NCBI GenBank assembly: GCA_018806985.1
Contig: JADANN010000128.1
Location: 248,001 to 312,000, forward strand
Direction: 5' to 3'
Length of the DNA stretch: 64,000 nucleotides
Origin: Angiostrongylus vasorum
Taxonomy: Eukaryota; Nematoda; Chromadorea; Rhabditida; Metastrongylidae
Shown: positions 1-11,576 of the stretch, piece after piece
Numbering within the stretch: the first letter of the stretch is position 1
How the letters are laid out: every line of letters starts with the position of its first letter
Made by a program: the position numbers and the translations under genes
The notes under the pieces: generated by a model
Seen by the model: only the letters and a program-made list of their open reading frames with translations
Database searches by the model: none
What the model was told of the DNA's origin: nothing

Positions 1-210
1 TTTGTGCTCCTCTAATCATTCCCGTTGGTGAGCGATGGCTCGTCGTAAAGGTAAAGAGGGCTGGCTGGGAGAAAGGCAAAATTTGGGTCTGGGTGCTGGA
101 GTGGGTGGCCCGTGAACCCTCAGAAAAGGTGACCGCGTGTTCGACTCCGAACTAGGGTTCAGAGTTTTGCTCATATCTTAGTATCCTTGTATTTGTATTT
201 TACACAGTAC
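1..210 (+). repeat. SINE family 3-like repeat at the window start
   Basis: GGGTGGCCCGTGAACC, CGCGTGTTCGACTCCGAACT (box B-like) and TTTTGCTCATATCTTAGTAT resemble the copy at 59.2-59.4 kb. The 5' end may lie outside the window. Confidence 0.4.
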
Positions 211-930
211 ACCACAATGAAGAAAGTAGGCAATAGGTAAAAGTTAAACAATACTGCTTTCGTTCAATATTTCTCTCTCAGTTGTTCCCCCACCTCACCG
301 CCCGCTGCAAAAAAAAACTTATTGCGCATTATTATAGAAATTATCAAGAAAAGACAGACTAACCTGAAGAAAGCTATATTTTTTAGAAGGTTAGCCAGAT
401 TAAACTGAAGAAAGCTATATTTTCTAGAAGGTTAGCTCAACGACAATCAATTTATTTTTCGGTGAAAATCACGTCGACGGCTGCTGGGCTTGATCCAACC
501 TGAGCGAAAACGGAACCAGTCTAGCAACAGGAGCAGGTGCGATGTTATTGTTATTAATGATTAACAATAGTTAGTAATTATAACCATTTAATTAGTAATA
601 ATAACAACAACCCCGTTTCTGCTCATCAAAGTCGGTCCTGGGATTTACTAACGGCTGGATGCAGATTGATTTCACATGGAAACTCGTTTTCCATCTACAG
701 AATCGTATAAAACACAACTTTTAAAGACTAACCGTCCTTCAAGAAAAGGTAAGCTAGAAGCCAAAAAATTTGCTGGGCAAACAAACGTGTTCAGAATTTC
801 ATCGTGCAGCTATCCAGTCAAAAATTCAAAACTCTTAGCAAACCGTAACATAACATAGCCGCTGATGAAAATGGTGCCTCACTTTTTCGGCAACAACAGT
901 TGAAAAAAAATCTTACTCTCTAAACACAAT
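211..930. other. unassigned AT-rich sequence
   Basis: Nothing recognised beyond ATTATTAATAATAA-like low-complexity sequence near 545-610 and a duplicated AACTGAAGAAAGCTATATTT at 365-430. Confidence 0.5.
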
Positions 931-1012
931 TATGGTTGTGGCTAGATAGGCTTCTGGAAAGCTATAAGTAGATCAGATCGGAAATCAGATAATAAGCAGA
1001 TTCTCAAAATAG

Positions 1013-1228
1013 TTGTTGTGTAGACAGGAAATCTATGCACGTCGCAGCTCAGAAGAGCTATTTGAATATTCAGCGAGCGCAGATAGCCGTGAAATTCAGT
1101 CTTTTCTTCCGTTCCGAGAAATTTCAGTGACAATTCAAAATTTCGTTAAAGCCGCAAAAGACCGGTCGATTTATTGCTTTCCTAAAATCGACTCTTATAC
1201 CTACACCTTCATCGTTGTACTCTTGTAG
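1013..1228 (+). CDS. conserved short open frame, copy 1 (unrecognised)
   Basis: An open frame of about 70 codons beginning CRQEIYARRSSEELFEYSA with a hydrophobic end (YTFIVVLL). A related frame of similar start and length lies on the minus strand at 42488-42766 (CEQEIFAYRGPEDESEIC). I do not recognise the product. It could be an exon of a small gene pair or a repeat whose frame survives by chance. Confidence 0.25.
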   Translation: MLCRQEIYARRSSEELFEYSASADSREIQSFLPFREISVTIQNFVKAAKDRSIYCFPKIDSYTYTFIVVLL

Positions 1229-1489
1229 TCGACTAAATTATCTTTTGCGATTTTTCTTCGTTTCATCGAGAAGTTGTATTCCTCTTCGATCATAGTTCCA
1301 TTGCCCATCTAGATCTTCGCAACTTAAAATAGTTCAGAGATTTTTGCAATCTTTTCGTATTTGTTATGTCCAAAGCTGTTGTATCGGAGTATCCTAATGG
1401 GTCAGGTAAATGGAGAACTTTATTTTCACTGTCTTTGGCGATTAATAACCAAGCTTGCTAAGGTTTGAGATGGAAGGTCAGTGTATTCG

Positions 1490-1710
1490 TGAAAGCACGT
1501 GCAGCCCAGTGGTTAGAAGTGTCCTGGGATACACATGCTTTCGACCCTGCAACCTAGGCTCACCAAGGGTTTCATCCCTTTTCGTAGTCGACAAACTGCT
1601 AGTAGACTTACCCGGATCGATAGCAACACTGACTTCATACATCGGTGCGCCATCGCAAATCATCGTAAAGGTCAGATATACGTTTAATTACACCTAAAGA
1701 TGTGATTAAG
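1490..1710 (+). mobile_element. tRNA-headed SINE-like repeat (family 2)
   Basis: Starts with GCAGCCCAGTGGTTAGAAG (box A-like). The later GGATCGATAGCA, CATCGTAAAGGTCAGATATA and ACACCTAAAGATG parts parallel the SINE family 1 body, as at 29080-29290. No target duplication was determined. Confidence 0.5.
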
Positions 1711-1729
1711 GAAAGGATAGCACAGTGCT

Positions 1730-2130
1730 AGTGATGTCCGTCACCATGAGTATGGCGTTAGTTCGATTTCGTCCCAGGCCAACCAAGCCTCTCGTCCATC
1801 TGGGGTTGAGAAATTAGTACCAGACTTGTTTAGGAAGAAATCCCTCCCTCCAATCCAATTTAGAACTTTCCATCCCGGCTATCTCAGGACTGCAAGAAGA
1901 ATTGCTCGAACAGCATTCTACGACATTCAAGATAAAGTGAAAATCCACAAGTAGCAACAGAAGCCACAGTAAATTTGGTAGATCTTCGTGGATGAAAGAC
2001 CTGAGGAAACGAATCGAATCTGAGGAGTGCTGGGATCCGCAAGGTAGACGTGAAGACGTGTCATATAAAATACAATAAAAAAAAGATGTGATTGAACTGT
2101 TGATGAAGTCGAATGCATGGCGCACCACTC
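1730..2130 (+). repeat. SINE-like repeat, diverged
   Basis: Contains GTTCGATTTCGTCCCAGGCC (box B-like start of the body), AAATTAGTACCAGACTTGTT and then CTACGACATTCAAGATAAAG, a 3' part shared with the repeats at 21.9 and 63.9 kb. Confidence 0.4.
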
Positions 2131-2439
2131 ATGGATTGATGAACTTTGAAGCTTTATGCTTCCCTATCCTTTTAGTACACTCGTGGATAGGTTCCTGATC
2201 TCATCCAGTATAAACTCGAGATTTAGTCTATAATGGGCGTCTCTCAACATATACTGCACGCTCAGTTGCAGGCCATTCGCCTAGGCTATGTACAGGTGAA
2301 ACTCGAGTATATCTAAGCAAACATCCATGCAGAATTGATATGTCTATTGAAGTAGTGACACGAAGTCCATCACTGAATCCACAAGGCACTTTGCGCTTGC
2401 TGCACGTCTAGCCGCTTATCCTACACTTGGAAACGGTTC

Positions 2440-2680
2440 ATGTTTTCTCGCTGTTAAACAGACGGAGATCTCTACGGGTAAGAAATCTGCTATCTTCGAA
2501 AGCAATTATCGAAAAGGTTACGTTGTTTGCTGACAAATTGGCCATCACGCGTGGTCGTGGGTTCGACTTCACCACTTTCAAAACAGCCTCTTTCTTCCTT
2601 TTATGTTGCGAAATTACCATCAGACTTGCCGGAGAGGATAAACTGACTTAATACATCAGAATGCCACAAAAAAAGTCGGC
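2440..2680 (+). repeat. possible tRNA-related repeat
   Basis: Only a GTGGTCGTGGGTTCGACTTC box B-like stretch and a downstream ACTTGCCGGAGAGGATA resembling SINE bodies support this. Weak. Confidence 0.25.
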
Positions 2681-2689
2681 GTATTATAC

Positions 2690-3600
2690 ATTGAATCACC
2701 TTGACGGTAGCTAGAGGAGTTGAATGTTTCATCTCTTGTACTTTCTATGCGCATTCCTTTCCAGTCTAGTAAAGCCACTATCAAGTGCGATATGGCAACA
2801 AACAACCTTGGTAAGATGGTGATTCTTTTCAAATCTCCTATGACAAACATAAGGGCGTTAAAAGATGTATATCGCCATGATCAAGATGGGATAAGAGTCA
2901 GAGGGTTAAATAGCAAGTAGTACTTGTACCAGATGTTTTGCCCCATAAATAGTGTGAAGAGGTCCATGCAGCTGATTGGCTCTCGGAAATCTTAATGCGT
3001 GGGCTGTACCCCATCAAAAAATCTTTGGTGTGAACGGTAGTGTGATGTTCACTAGAAAGTTATAAATGGCACTCTACGAGATGGTGTAGTTAAGGCAAGG
3101 CGAATTGTTGCATAGGATGACCAATCTTCACTAGTCTAGGATATTCTTCTTCCGAACAGACGTCTCTTAACTCATTGGCTGCAGTAAATGCGCATAATAA
3201 GAGTGAGCAATAGTAACAACTGCCGAGGACTGAGTTGGTGTTTTGCATGCTTGTAGTCTCAACTGGAATTTTGGAGCAGAGTAGATGGTTTATATTTCAC
3301 CATAGGAATATTCCAAACAAGTGTTATGGTCGTGAAACGGTAAATGTGGGAGTGGATATTTAACACCTAGACGGCAGTCTTTTTGAGCTGTTTCCAGTAT
3401 TTTCTCCATGCAAAAATGCAGATTTTCTTCACAGGACTCATTGCGAATCGCATTTTCTATTACATCGCTATTGGATTTACTTCTGTTTCAGAAAACGGTG
3501 ACTGGAACTAACTTTATTCCCCAATTTCACATCGCGGTGTAATCAAAACAGCACTTCGGCATCTCGGAAAAGTAGAACACGGTGGGACTTAAAATGGCGG
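2690..3600. other. unassigned sequence
   Basis: No open frame with recognisable protein similarity and no repeat shared with the rest of the window was seen. Confidence 0.5.
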
Positions 3601-3622
3601 TTCACAAAAACCATCCACATAA

Positions 3623-3906
3623 AAAGGATAAAAGGATAAAGCTCTCGCTGTTGATCAATCTCTGAGGGATGCGTTATGCATTCGACTTCATTGAGCATGG
3701 TTTAGAGATGATTGAATGCAAATCTGGCCTTTACTAACTCGCGGTGGCTTACCAATGCATCAAGCCAGTGTTGCTGTCCTCTCAGACATGTCTGGCACCA
3801 ATTTGCCGACCCCGGAGAGATGGTAGGCATGGTGAGCCATACGCTGCGGGAATCGATTCCACGTGTGTGTTGCAGAGGGCCTCTGACTACTGCCCCACAC
3901 GCGTCC
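3623..3906 (-). mobile_element. tRNA-headed SINE (family 1) with target-site duplication
   Basis: The head reads GTGTGGGGCAGTAGTCAGAG on the minus strand with a box B-like GGAATCGATTCCC. The body and AGGATAAAAGGATAAAGC tail match the other copies. The 12-bp direct repeat CCATCCACATAA at 3611-3622 and 3907-3918 marks both ends. Confidence 0.88.
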
Positions 3907-3919
3907 CCATCCACATAAC

Positions 3920-4650
3920 TGATATGAAATTTGGATCCGAATTATCGTAAGCCACTATACTGTTCGGATTTTTAACGACTCCGCGTAAGCTTCTCAGTAT
4001 GGCAATACACTTAATTTCTGTGCCGGGGCTCAATACAGTGTTATTCTTTCATCTTATCCTGTGTTCTTGCAATAACCACATCCATGGTCCCACATATCGC
4101 TTTGCGATCTAGCAGCATGTAAATGTTTTCACTTCATTGTGAGAAACCTTGTTTTTCACAAACACCCTTTGTTATTCAACTCTTTTCATGGAGTCGGAAC
4201 TTCTTGTGTGTTGTTTCTGTTCCAAGCTGTCAAGCGCACGATAACACAAACGGCATGAAGTTGTTTGGGAAACCGTCCTCAGTCATCTGATCTGATTAAG
4301 AGGGAGCTGGATGTGGAGGTCGACGAATGATTTAGGTGAAAGTTCTAGACCTGTGCCAAAACACCGCCTCCTCCAGAAGGCATTTAAATAGCTCCGTGAG
4401 TCAGTATCACATTCGTCTCGTTAGGGCCTCCCTCTGTTCATCATGCGAGACATGCCATGCAGTTAATCCAAGGTGTTAACTTTTAATGTACGTGTTCACT
4501 ATTGTATATTAACTTTGCCATCATGTTTTCTATATGCATATAGTACTGTTCCACTACCACATAGCAGAGCTACTAACAAGCCTTGCCCTCACCTCACTTA
4601 TTGATTCTGATGCCAAGATTGAACCTGTATTGTTAACCGATGTTCACATA
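3920..4650. other. unassigned sequence
   Basis: No gene or repeat recognised between the SINE and dispersed repeat D. Confidence 0.5.
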
Positions 4651-4659
4651 TTGTTAATC

Positions 4660-4850
4660 TTGAATTGTTATTGTTATAAACAGTTTAATTACCCTGAGTT
4701 TGAGATATCGCTCTGCGACAGCTGCGAAAAAGACCCGCGTGGCAACTTCTACGAAGTTGAGCATTCTACTCAAAGCTAGCAACCATAAGGTGCCGAGAAC
4801 TAACTCGAAAACCTAATTTCCACTAGCAACCACAACATACAGACCTCTCC
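4660..4850 (+). repeat. dispersed repeat D, copy 1
   Basis: Shares TTAATTACCC, CGACAGCTGCGAAAAGA-like, CGCGTGGC, GAAGTTGAGCATTCT, AAAGCTAG and GGTGCCGAGAACT with 8400-8590 (opposite strand); 30800-31010 is a weaker match. Function unknown. Confidence 0.5.
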
Positions 4851-5129
4851 CATATAACCTAATTTGGTCCGCTCAATCACGATGGCAAGTGACATACACA
4901 ATACAAATTCATCTGAAAAGAAAAGATTTTAGAAGCTCTTCGTTTGGTTCTACGTTTTTTTAAACACCCCTGTAACTAAGTTCAGTGCCTTGGCGAAGTA
5001 GTGAGGACACATGGCCAAATTGTCAGCGTTCATTTATCCTTGTGTTTTTGTTTCATAGATAAGCTTACACGAAGTTATATAGTTTAAGAACTGCCTTACG
5101 AAGCCTCGTCATAAATAATCAATGCTTTC

Positions 5130-5340
5130 CTAGATTATTTAGCAAGTACGAGATTTATAGAAAAAATGTTTATTCCGCTAACGTTATCGCGGCCGCCTTC
5201 ATCAGAGCCACGTTGATCCGAGTCGATGGTCCATGGCTGGCCTCTGTGACGATGTGGCTGTTTATTGTCGCAAAGAGTCCAACTCAGTGAGCGCTCTTTT
5301 ATACAGGATGGATAGTGACCACCTATCATCTAATGTGCCT
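5130..5340 (-). repeat. repeat family with CTGATGA motif (possible third pLTR type)
   Basis: Minus strand contains TGTATAAAAGAGCGCTCACT, GGACCATCGACTCGG and CTGATGAAGGCGGCCGCGAT followed by AACGTTAGCG, an order reminiscent of a hammerhead with GAAA altered. Relatives lie at 24.3, 47.9, 52.2-52.9 and 60.0 kb. No coding part adjoins. Confidence 0.35.
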
Positions 5341-5429
5341 TGGTTTTTTGACGAGCAAGGCACCCTGTGGCAGTCGGTATTTCGTAAGTGGCACATATCG
5401 TGGCAGTACCTTAAAAACCGCTCTTCATT

Positions 5430-5640
5430 TATCCTCGGCATAAATAGTCAGAATCATTGTAAAGCGACTTTCATTCTCAATAACTCAAAGGACCGACTTT
5501 CTATAAACCTCGGCATAGATAATTGATATATTCATATTATACTACTCATATATTCAACGAGAGTCCCACTCGTAACAGCACGGCTCTGAGGAAGGCGAAG
5601 TCGCCGAAGCGTCAGCCATCATAAAATGATTGGAAACAGT
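5430..5640 (+). repeat. PLE pLTR type 2 fragments with hammerhead
   Basis: A minus-oriented pLTR end (ACCGACTTTCTATAAACCTC near 5490) is joined to a plus-oriented segment carrying the hammerhead at 5582-5617. No coding part adjoins. Confidence 0.6.
5582..5617 (+). ncRNA. hammerhead ribozyme-like motif
   Basis: GGCT pairs with AGCC (perfect four-base stem I). CTGAGGA is followed by an extra A and a GGCGA/TCGCC stem II, then GAAGCGTC in place of GAAACGTC, which leaves a G-U wobble in the short stem III. Confidence 0.6.
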
Positions 5641-5649
5641 CGGTTATAT

Positions 5650-6850
5650 AAAGACCAGTATTCAACAATAACCATGTCGGATTCAAAGTAAGAATATTAA
5701 AACGACGAGTTAAAGGAAGAAGGACCAGTGGAAAAAAATCCGGCATATCTTACATCACACAGCTTAAGTTTAGTTGTGAATGGTACTACCTGAAGTTGAT
5801 GAGAGAGTCGCGATAACCAATAACACAAGCGACGATGATCTTCAAATGTGACTTTATGTGTAGTAGAATTCAAAGGATGAAACCACACTTATTTCAAGAA
5901 ACGGGATGATGCAAAAGATCGTACCGTTCCTCTTCAGAACCAAAAATTACGTAACGAGTTTATCGATTGCCATAAACGCCTAGTCGACGACTACTAACTT
6001 TCGAATCAAACCATAGCTGCCAAATTCTAGAAGATTGCGTCAGCTCGCCAAAGGCATATGAAGTCAGAATTGTCGCTGTGTAAAACATTTACATCAGAGA
6101 TGCTTATCAGTGAGCAATCGCAACCTTTTTAGAAAGATTGTCAAAAAATATTATTAGCAAAAACAATTCCTTCTGCGCCATTTCTGGTCGCGAAATGTTG
6201 GCTTCCTAACGGCAAAGCAATAATTTCGTTGCTTTTTCATTTCAGACGACCTTCCAAAACTTGTACTTCTCTAAGGTGAAAATTTTCATCAGGGCAGCGT
6301 CTCAAACATCCACCAGGCGCAAAGCCTCCAATTGTGTTCAAGTCTACGATACATGAGATATTGAAGAGTAATCAAGTGTTCTCATGTCGCATATAGATAT
6401 CATATTGATATCAAACGATTGATCTTCGCAATAGATCAGAACTGTTGTAGTCACCTAGCTGCAAAATCCCTATAATGACTAGCACCGAACGGAATAATTT
6501 GGTAGAAGTGGGTGGTCTATCTCACTTTGATCAGGTATTGGGTGAAAACATGAAGTGGTGGGATGAGAAATATCTCTGAAGATCGTATGCGCTGATACAA
6601 GGCAGAAAATCGGATCATAGGACGTGCTCTTTATAACAGGTGGATGAAATGCACAAGTCCCGATAAGCGATGTTTATCGAGACATTGCGATTCCGTTAAA
6701 GGATTCACATAATAAAAGAGATATCTAAGAATGAAATAGCTATCCATATCGGAGGAGTAGCGTACTGTGCAGGTACCAGCCGCTCATTGTGTCCACCCGG
6801 TGTTAAAGGATGAAGACTGGAAAACCGAAACAATTTTAACCACAATGACG
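5650..6850. other. unassigned sequence
   Basis: Nothing recognised; only short open frames without motifs. Confidence 0.5.
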
Positions 6851-6859
6851 GTAAGATAT

Positions 6860-7010
6860 TTGCAAAGATCCGAATCCTATGTGTCTTCGGTGGGGATCGA
6901 ACGTACTGTTACCCTTTCCAGGGGGCTAACGCATTGTTCACCATACCACACTGGTCCTCGTCTCGCTTTTCTCTCAGGCGTGTTTTATAGGTACGTATAT
7001 GAAGCGCGTA
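6860..7010 (-). repeat. SINE family 3, minus copy of an inverted pair
   Basis: Minus strand: TGGTATGGTGAACAATGCGT, GTTCGATCCCCACCGAAGAC and TTTGCAAATATCT, the family consensus seen at 30.3, 41.3 and 44.6 kb. Confidence 0.5.
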
Positions 7011-7029
7011 TATAAAGCGCGTATATGAA

Positions 7030-7200
7030 GCGAGTATATAAGCACCCGCACACGTGAGAGAAATGCGAAACGAAAGACACGCATGGTGTGGCTGTGAACA
7101 CGTTAGCCTTCGGAAATGGTAATGGTGTTCGGTAACCACTCAGACGCCAGCAGTCCGGAGTTTTGCAAATATCTGAGCATCATAGCAGTTATATTTCACA
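7030..7200 (+). repeat. SINE family 3, plus copy of an inverted pair
   Basis: CGCATGGTGTGGCTGTGAAC and GTCCGGAGTTTTGCAAATAT match the family. It lies 20 bases from the oppositely oriented copy, with a short GCGCGTATATGAAGCG-type repeat between them. Confidence 0.5.
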
Positions 7201-7209
7201 TCATCGCCT

Positions 7210-8190
7210 GCTACCAGAAAAGATTAGGCAGTGAATAAGAAGTGGCTACACGGAAAAAGCTTTATCAGGCGTCTTTTTAACTACACATGCCACAGGGAAG
7301 AAGCACCAAAATGTGTTATATGTGCATTTGTGTGCTTAGGCATATAGGTGAGTATTTTTGCATGTATTGGTGAATACAGGTTGTCTACGCCAAAACGTAT
7401 ATACTCATGTGAGATATGCAAATGAGAAAATTGTGGGAATTACAAATAAGAGGCTTTTTTTCACCCGTGGGTTATACTCGCCTTCTTTATCGTTGTCTAC
7501 TATAATGCCGATTTGTTACTTTTCACAAAGGCGGAAAAAACCTTCGAAATCGAAGACATTTTCAGCCGTCTCACTCTGGCTGGGTCATCTTTTTCATCAG
7601 CTTCATCAGAGTAGAGAATATGTTCTACATTTTCGCTCGAACGCAAGGTAAGAGTAAGCATACGTCGGGGCAGAAATCTACTACATTATTTTGGCTTCTT
7701 TATCGTCCAAAACAGTAAAAAAAAAGCGAATCATGCTGCAAGTGTGATGCTCTACCTCTGTTGAGTGAACTGAGATTTCTAATCAAATTCGGTTCCCAAA
7801 GAATGGACATCACTCTGGTCACATCAACGTTACATTTTACCTTTCAAGAAAATGCTTAATGCGCATGCATATTCGCACTTGTTTCTTTGATGCGGCGAAA
7901 CATGATGTGATCTATGAATAAAAAACTGAACGAATGGAATGGAGCGCACTACTCAAAAATCTAAGGCTCTTTGACCAATTGCATCCTTTACTCCTGAACA
8001 AAAGCAGACGTTTTCCCTCTCCTTGCAATCTTGAAGATAGCAGGGACAAGGCGTTGCCACATGGATTGGAAGAGAGTTGAGGAGGGGGGTCGCACTGGCG
8101 CCTTTCTTTCCTGATTGATGGCATCACTATTCACTTCGCTATCCTCGTCCTGAATTACGGAAGATACCAAAGAGAATGAAGGCAATCTTA
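7210..8190. other. unassigned sequence
   Basis: Nothing secure. The frame around 7510-7580 (FSQRRKKPSKSKT) faintly resembles the RTE family A segment after SDHHLL, but it is too short to call. Confidence 0.4.
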
Positions 8191-8199
8191 GTGAACGAA

Positions 8200-8400
8200 A
8201 AGAATGCGCGAATAAACTATCATTATTGTTTATTTACATGGTCTTATAAATTGATCTTGTTGAGCTCATGCAGATTGCTATAACCTTCCGTTGTCGTTAT
8301 TGTTGTTGTTGGTCGATGGCTGACGTTTCGGCGATGTCGCTTTCCTCAGAGCCGTGTCATTAGGGAGTGTATTATTGCAGTTCGGCCTATGCACCAAAAT
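8200..8400 (-). repeat. PLE pLTR type 2, solitary
   Basis: Matches the pLTRs at 28.3 and 54.6 kb and includes the hammerhead at 8318-8353. No PLE coding sequence was seen next to it. Confidence 0.65.
8318..8353 (-). ncRNA. hammerhead ribozyme-like motif
   Basis: Minus strand: GGCT, CTGAGGA, extra A, stem II AGCGA/TCGCC, then GAAACGTC and AGCC. Stem I (GGCU/AGCC) and the ACGU stem III are intact, making this, with 15572-15607, the best-preserved copy. Confidence 0.65.
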
Positions 8401-8590
8401 AACGCAGCTGCGAGTGGAATATAGGCCTCCGAGTCAGTTCTCGGCACCGTATAACCACTAGCTTTAAGCAGAATGCTCGACTTCGTGAGAGGACGCCACG
8501 CGGGACTTTTCGTAGCTGTCACACAGCAATACCTCAAACTTGGGTAATTAAACCGTTTAATGCATAAATACAACACCAATACAACAGTAA
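8400..8590 (-). repeat. dispersed repeat D, copy 2
   Basis: Reverse-oriented relative of 4660-4850, lying immediately beside a solitary pLTR type 2. Confidence 0.5.
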
Positions 8591-8599
8591 TATCGACGG

Positions 8600-9230
8600 A
8601 GAACTACTGGCACACGAATGAGGCAAGTTCAAATCTATGAGGTGCTGTACCTACTACTGCAGTAAGGCTTACCAAGGCATAAGAGTATTGTAAATAGTAC
8701 TATTACAACATTAGTAATATGATAACAGCAACTTGATAACAATGACGAATAAGGGGGATGCGGATGATGACGCCCGCACTAGCGCGTACAGTGGCCCAGA
8801 TGTCGAGGGCTAGGGAAAAAACAGAACAGTCAGATGAAGATAAGATGTGCGTTAGGCTGAGCTAGAGATCATATGTACAGCGGTCAGGTGTACTTTGACA
8901 CTGATTGATGAGAATAGCAAATTACCTAAGCATCGATGGTGGAAGTAACTACGAATGAGATGAGTCATCTGAGGAACACGGTCAGGCGGCTGGTATTGGA
9001 TAACGATATGTCTGCAACGTGAAGTTTGAGCATCGATGGGTGCCACCTTGCCTAAAATATCGTGGTCCAGAAAGATAACTACTGAGAAATGAGAAGCCTA
9101 TAGCAGCTTATCAAATACACAGCATGAGTTGGCCGGATATCGGCCTTGTACGCATGGCGTACCGTGTGGAAGGAATGGTACATGCCACCGATGGCGTTGC
9201 AGACAGAACGCATTTTAGGATAGCCGCCGC
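8600..9230. other. unassigned sequence downstream of GT92 gene A
   Basis: No gene recognised. A short AT-rich run with TTAGTAATATGATAACAGCA near 8710. Confidence 0.5.
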
Positions 9231-9234
9231 TACT

Positions 9235-9310
9235 GACAACGCACAAATGACTACATCGACTATTTATGCCGAGGTTTACAGAAAGTCGTCCTTTTGAGCT
9301 GCTAACCAAG
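9235..9310 (-). repeat. pLTR type 2 end fragment
   Basis: The stretch around TATTTATGCCGAGGTTTACA, with AAAGTCGTCC after it, matches the pLTR ends at 5.5, 28.2 and 54.8 kb. It lies just downstream of the GT92 gene A stop. Confidence 0.45.
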
Positions 9311-9401
9311 TATTATGCTAGCGATGGAAACAAAAGCACAGGAGAAGTCTGTCTACTAGGAAATTAACCATATGTGCTGCATGTCTACGGTTTTCCGCTG
9401 A

Positions 9402-9564
9402 TTAATGCATTCCACCGTACACAGAGTGCAGACGCCGTTGCACATTTCCTCTTAGCGTGTTCATGTGCTTTGCTGGATAGTCAGTCATCGAGAACTCTCC
9501 GAACTCCTCAACATCTGGAAGCCAACGCTCTTTCCAGTTATCGCGACGAATATCTCGGTAATGC
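9402..9564 (-). CDS. GT92 gene A last exon (j) with stop
   Basis: The acceptor is TTATTCAG|G, completing the Arg of RHYRD. It encodes HYRDIRRDNWKERWLPDVEE, then FGEFSMTDYP and NVQRRLHSVY, the classic GT92 C terminus, ending in TAA at 9402. 163 bases, identical in length to the exon in gene B. Confidence 0.85.
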
Positions 9565-9925
9565 CTGAATAAGTATTTCAATAAGCTGAGCACAACTTCC
9601 TCGTAACTTTTATAGTATTTCTTAGAACGGAACGTTCTAGGTTATTGCTAAAATCCATTATTGGATTCCTAGGCATTTTATTGCTAAAAAGCAAAAAAGT
9701 GCCATATAGAAATGTTACATTTTTAGCCATGGCTTAGCTAATATTGGAGAAGGTGTTTTAATTCCAAGAAACCACTTGCTAAGAGAGCAAGTAATCGACA
9801 GCTAATTTTCCTTGTGTAACCAAGGCCTAACAAAATTGCTTGGACTTTTGACGAATCCGTTTTACTACTATGAGATGACCAGTTGTGACCGGTTGATAAC
9901 AAAATGAACGAGTTTAAGTGGTCAC

Positions 9926-10011
9926 CTAATAACAGCCTCCTCTGGCTTCATGTAATACCTCCCATAGCCGTTCAAGAACAAATCGACGGCGTGTACATTT
10001 GCAATTACGAC
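9926..10011 (-). CDS. GT92 gene A exon i
   Basis: The acceptor is TTTTAG|GTCGT and the donor ATTAG|GTGACC; 86 bases, the same as in gene B. It encodes NVHAVDLFLNGYGRYYMKPE followed by EAVIR, the segment before the conserved RHYRD. Confidence 0.78.
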
Positions 10012-10189
10012 CTAAAAGGTAACTCAAGAAATCGCTTTAGAAAGTTTTACTGTCAAATCTTGGTATTCATTGGTTTCTATTTTTTAGTAGCTAACGCAAA
10101 ACAACTTCTATTTTATTGAAAAACGATGTTTATCATAAATATTCCACCAAACAAGTTCGGCTACTACATCGCCCTTGAGCGGCTGCTCA

Positions 10190-11570
10190 TTTTCCCATGC
10201 CTACCTTCATTTTCGATTTCGATTTTAATATCGTACCCGGATCAACTAATACCAAGACAGGAATCGTCATCGAAAAGATACCTTCCTCAGATCCACATCG
10301 CGATGACGACCAGAGAACGCCCTTGCTAGATCAAATCAGGATTCCACGAAGGAACAAGTAGCCCAAACATCAATAGGCTAGCCTCAGTACCCCGTTTACT
10401 CGGTGCCTGTTTGTTACGTCAAGCAGTGGGAGGACCTGCGAGAGGCCACAAAATCTCGGGTTACGCAGGACGACGGACGCACAACACACGCCACGGAGAT
10501 TGTTTCTTATTCCACACGTATAATTCCATAACAATCTCCACGGAAGTCGATCATCAAGCGTTTCTTGAAGCCGCAGATCACATAATATTTCATGTCATCA
10601 GATTACAAAGGATAGAATATTTCATGTGATCACACTACAAAGAATAAAAACCAAAAAAGACCGACATACGCCAACTAAACAAGGTGATCCCTTGTCATCA
10701 GTGAACGAAAGGTCTCGTCACGAAGTGTCGGTGCCGTAGGCTTTGTCTTCCACCCGTACATTGTCCATCTCGTCGACTCGTAGGAGATCTTTCCCCGCGT
10801 ATAGCCGTCCTCCGTCTTCAACTGTCGCAGCATAAGAAAATCACTATCATCAACTGCTACTCACCGACCGACGCACCTGATGAATACGAATTAGATGCGT
10901 TCTACCTCTAGATGGAAGAAATTGTCCGCAATGACAGAACGAATTACATATAAATTATCAAAGACTTCAACGTTAACCGGAAAATTTGGGTTAGAAGAAA
11001 AAAAGTGGCAACGCTAACCGTCCTGCAGGCCCCCCCTTTAAGCAGTGCGTCTCCTATGTGGGAACTCGTTTTTCCGGAAGAAACAAGGCGAACGTGGAGC
11101 AATGGAACATTCTAAGGGCACGACCCATGCGTAAATCTGCCTTATTCTTACAAACAGAAGATGGTGCCTACTTGATAAATCGGTAGTCCCATCATTCTGC
11201 ACTGGGTCCGATCACCGTCTTCTTGGCGCGAGGATACTCTTGTGTCGTAAGCCGAAAAAGAATTTGTACCATCGACCAAGAATAAAGAGTCCAGCTTTAT
11301 ATGACGAAAACATTCTGATCGAAATCTTATTCCAACGTGACTGGCAGGTTAGGGAAGAACCGACCGATGACTAAGAGGTGCTACTTTATTTTTATTGCAA
11401 TAAAGCTGGGGTCTCGGCTGATGTCGCCTATTTTAAAGCCCTGGAAAAGTAAAGTTGACAGCAATCAATCCGGCCAAACACCTGCATAACAGGAGAAGTA
11501 TTAAGACAAGATTTCAATGGCATTGAAAAACCAACTACCTTCAACGTACGCTCACTGCTTCCAGTGAGTC
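10190..11570 (+). mobile_element. RTE-type LINE (family B), 5' region and endonuclease, 3' truncated
   Basis: A 5' untranslated stretch (shared with 46.06 and 46.79 kb) is followed by broken apurinic-type endonuclease reading frames: TDIRQLN near 10655, [20 protein letters not shown] near 10810, [13 protein letters not shown] near 10875, and the terminal GSDHRLLGARI region near 11205. In RTE elements this domain nicks the target and the downstream reverse transcriptase copies the RNA. Stops are frequent and the element ends against a PLE, so it is dead. It lies in the h-i intron of GT92 gene A, opposite to the gene. Confidence 0.75.
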
Positions 11571-11576
11571 CTCCAA

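Noticed and set aside
7500..7580. RTE endonuclease fragment (SQRRKKPSKSK)
   Set aside because: About 12 residues of basic composition only; no flanking RTE sequence.
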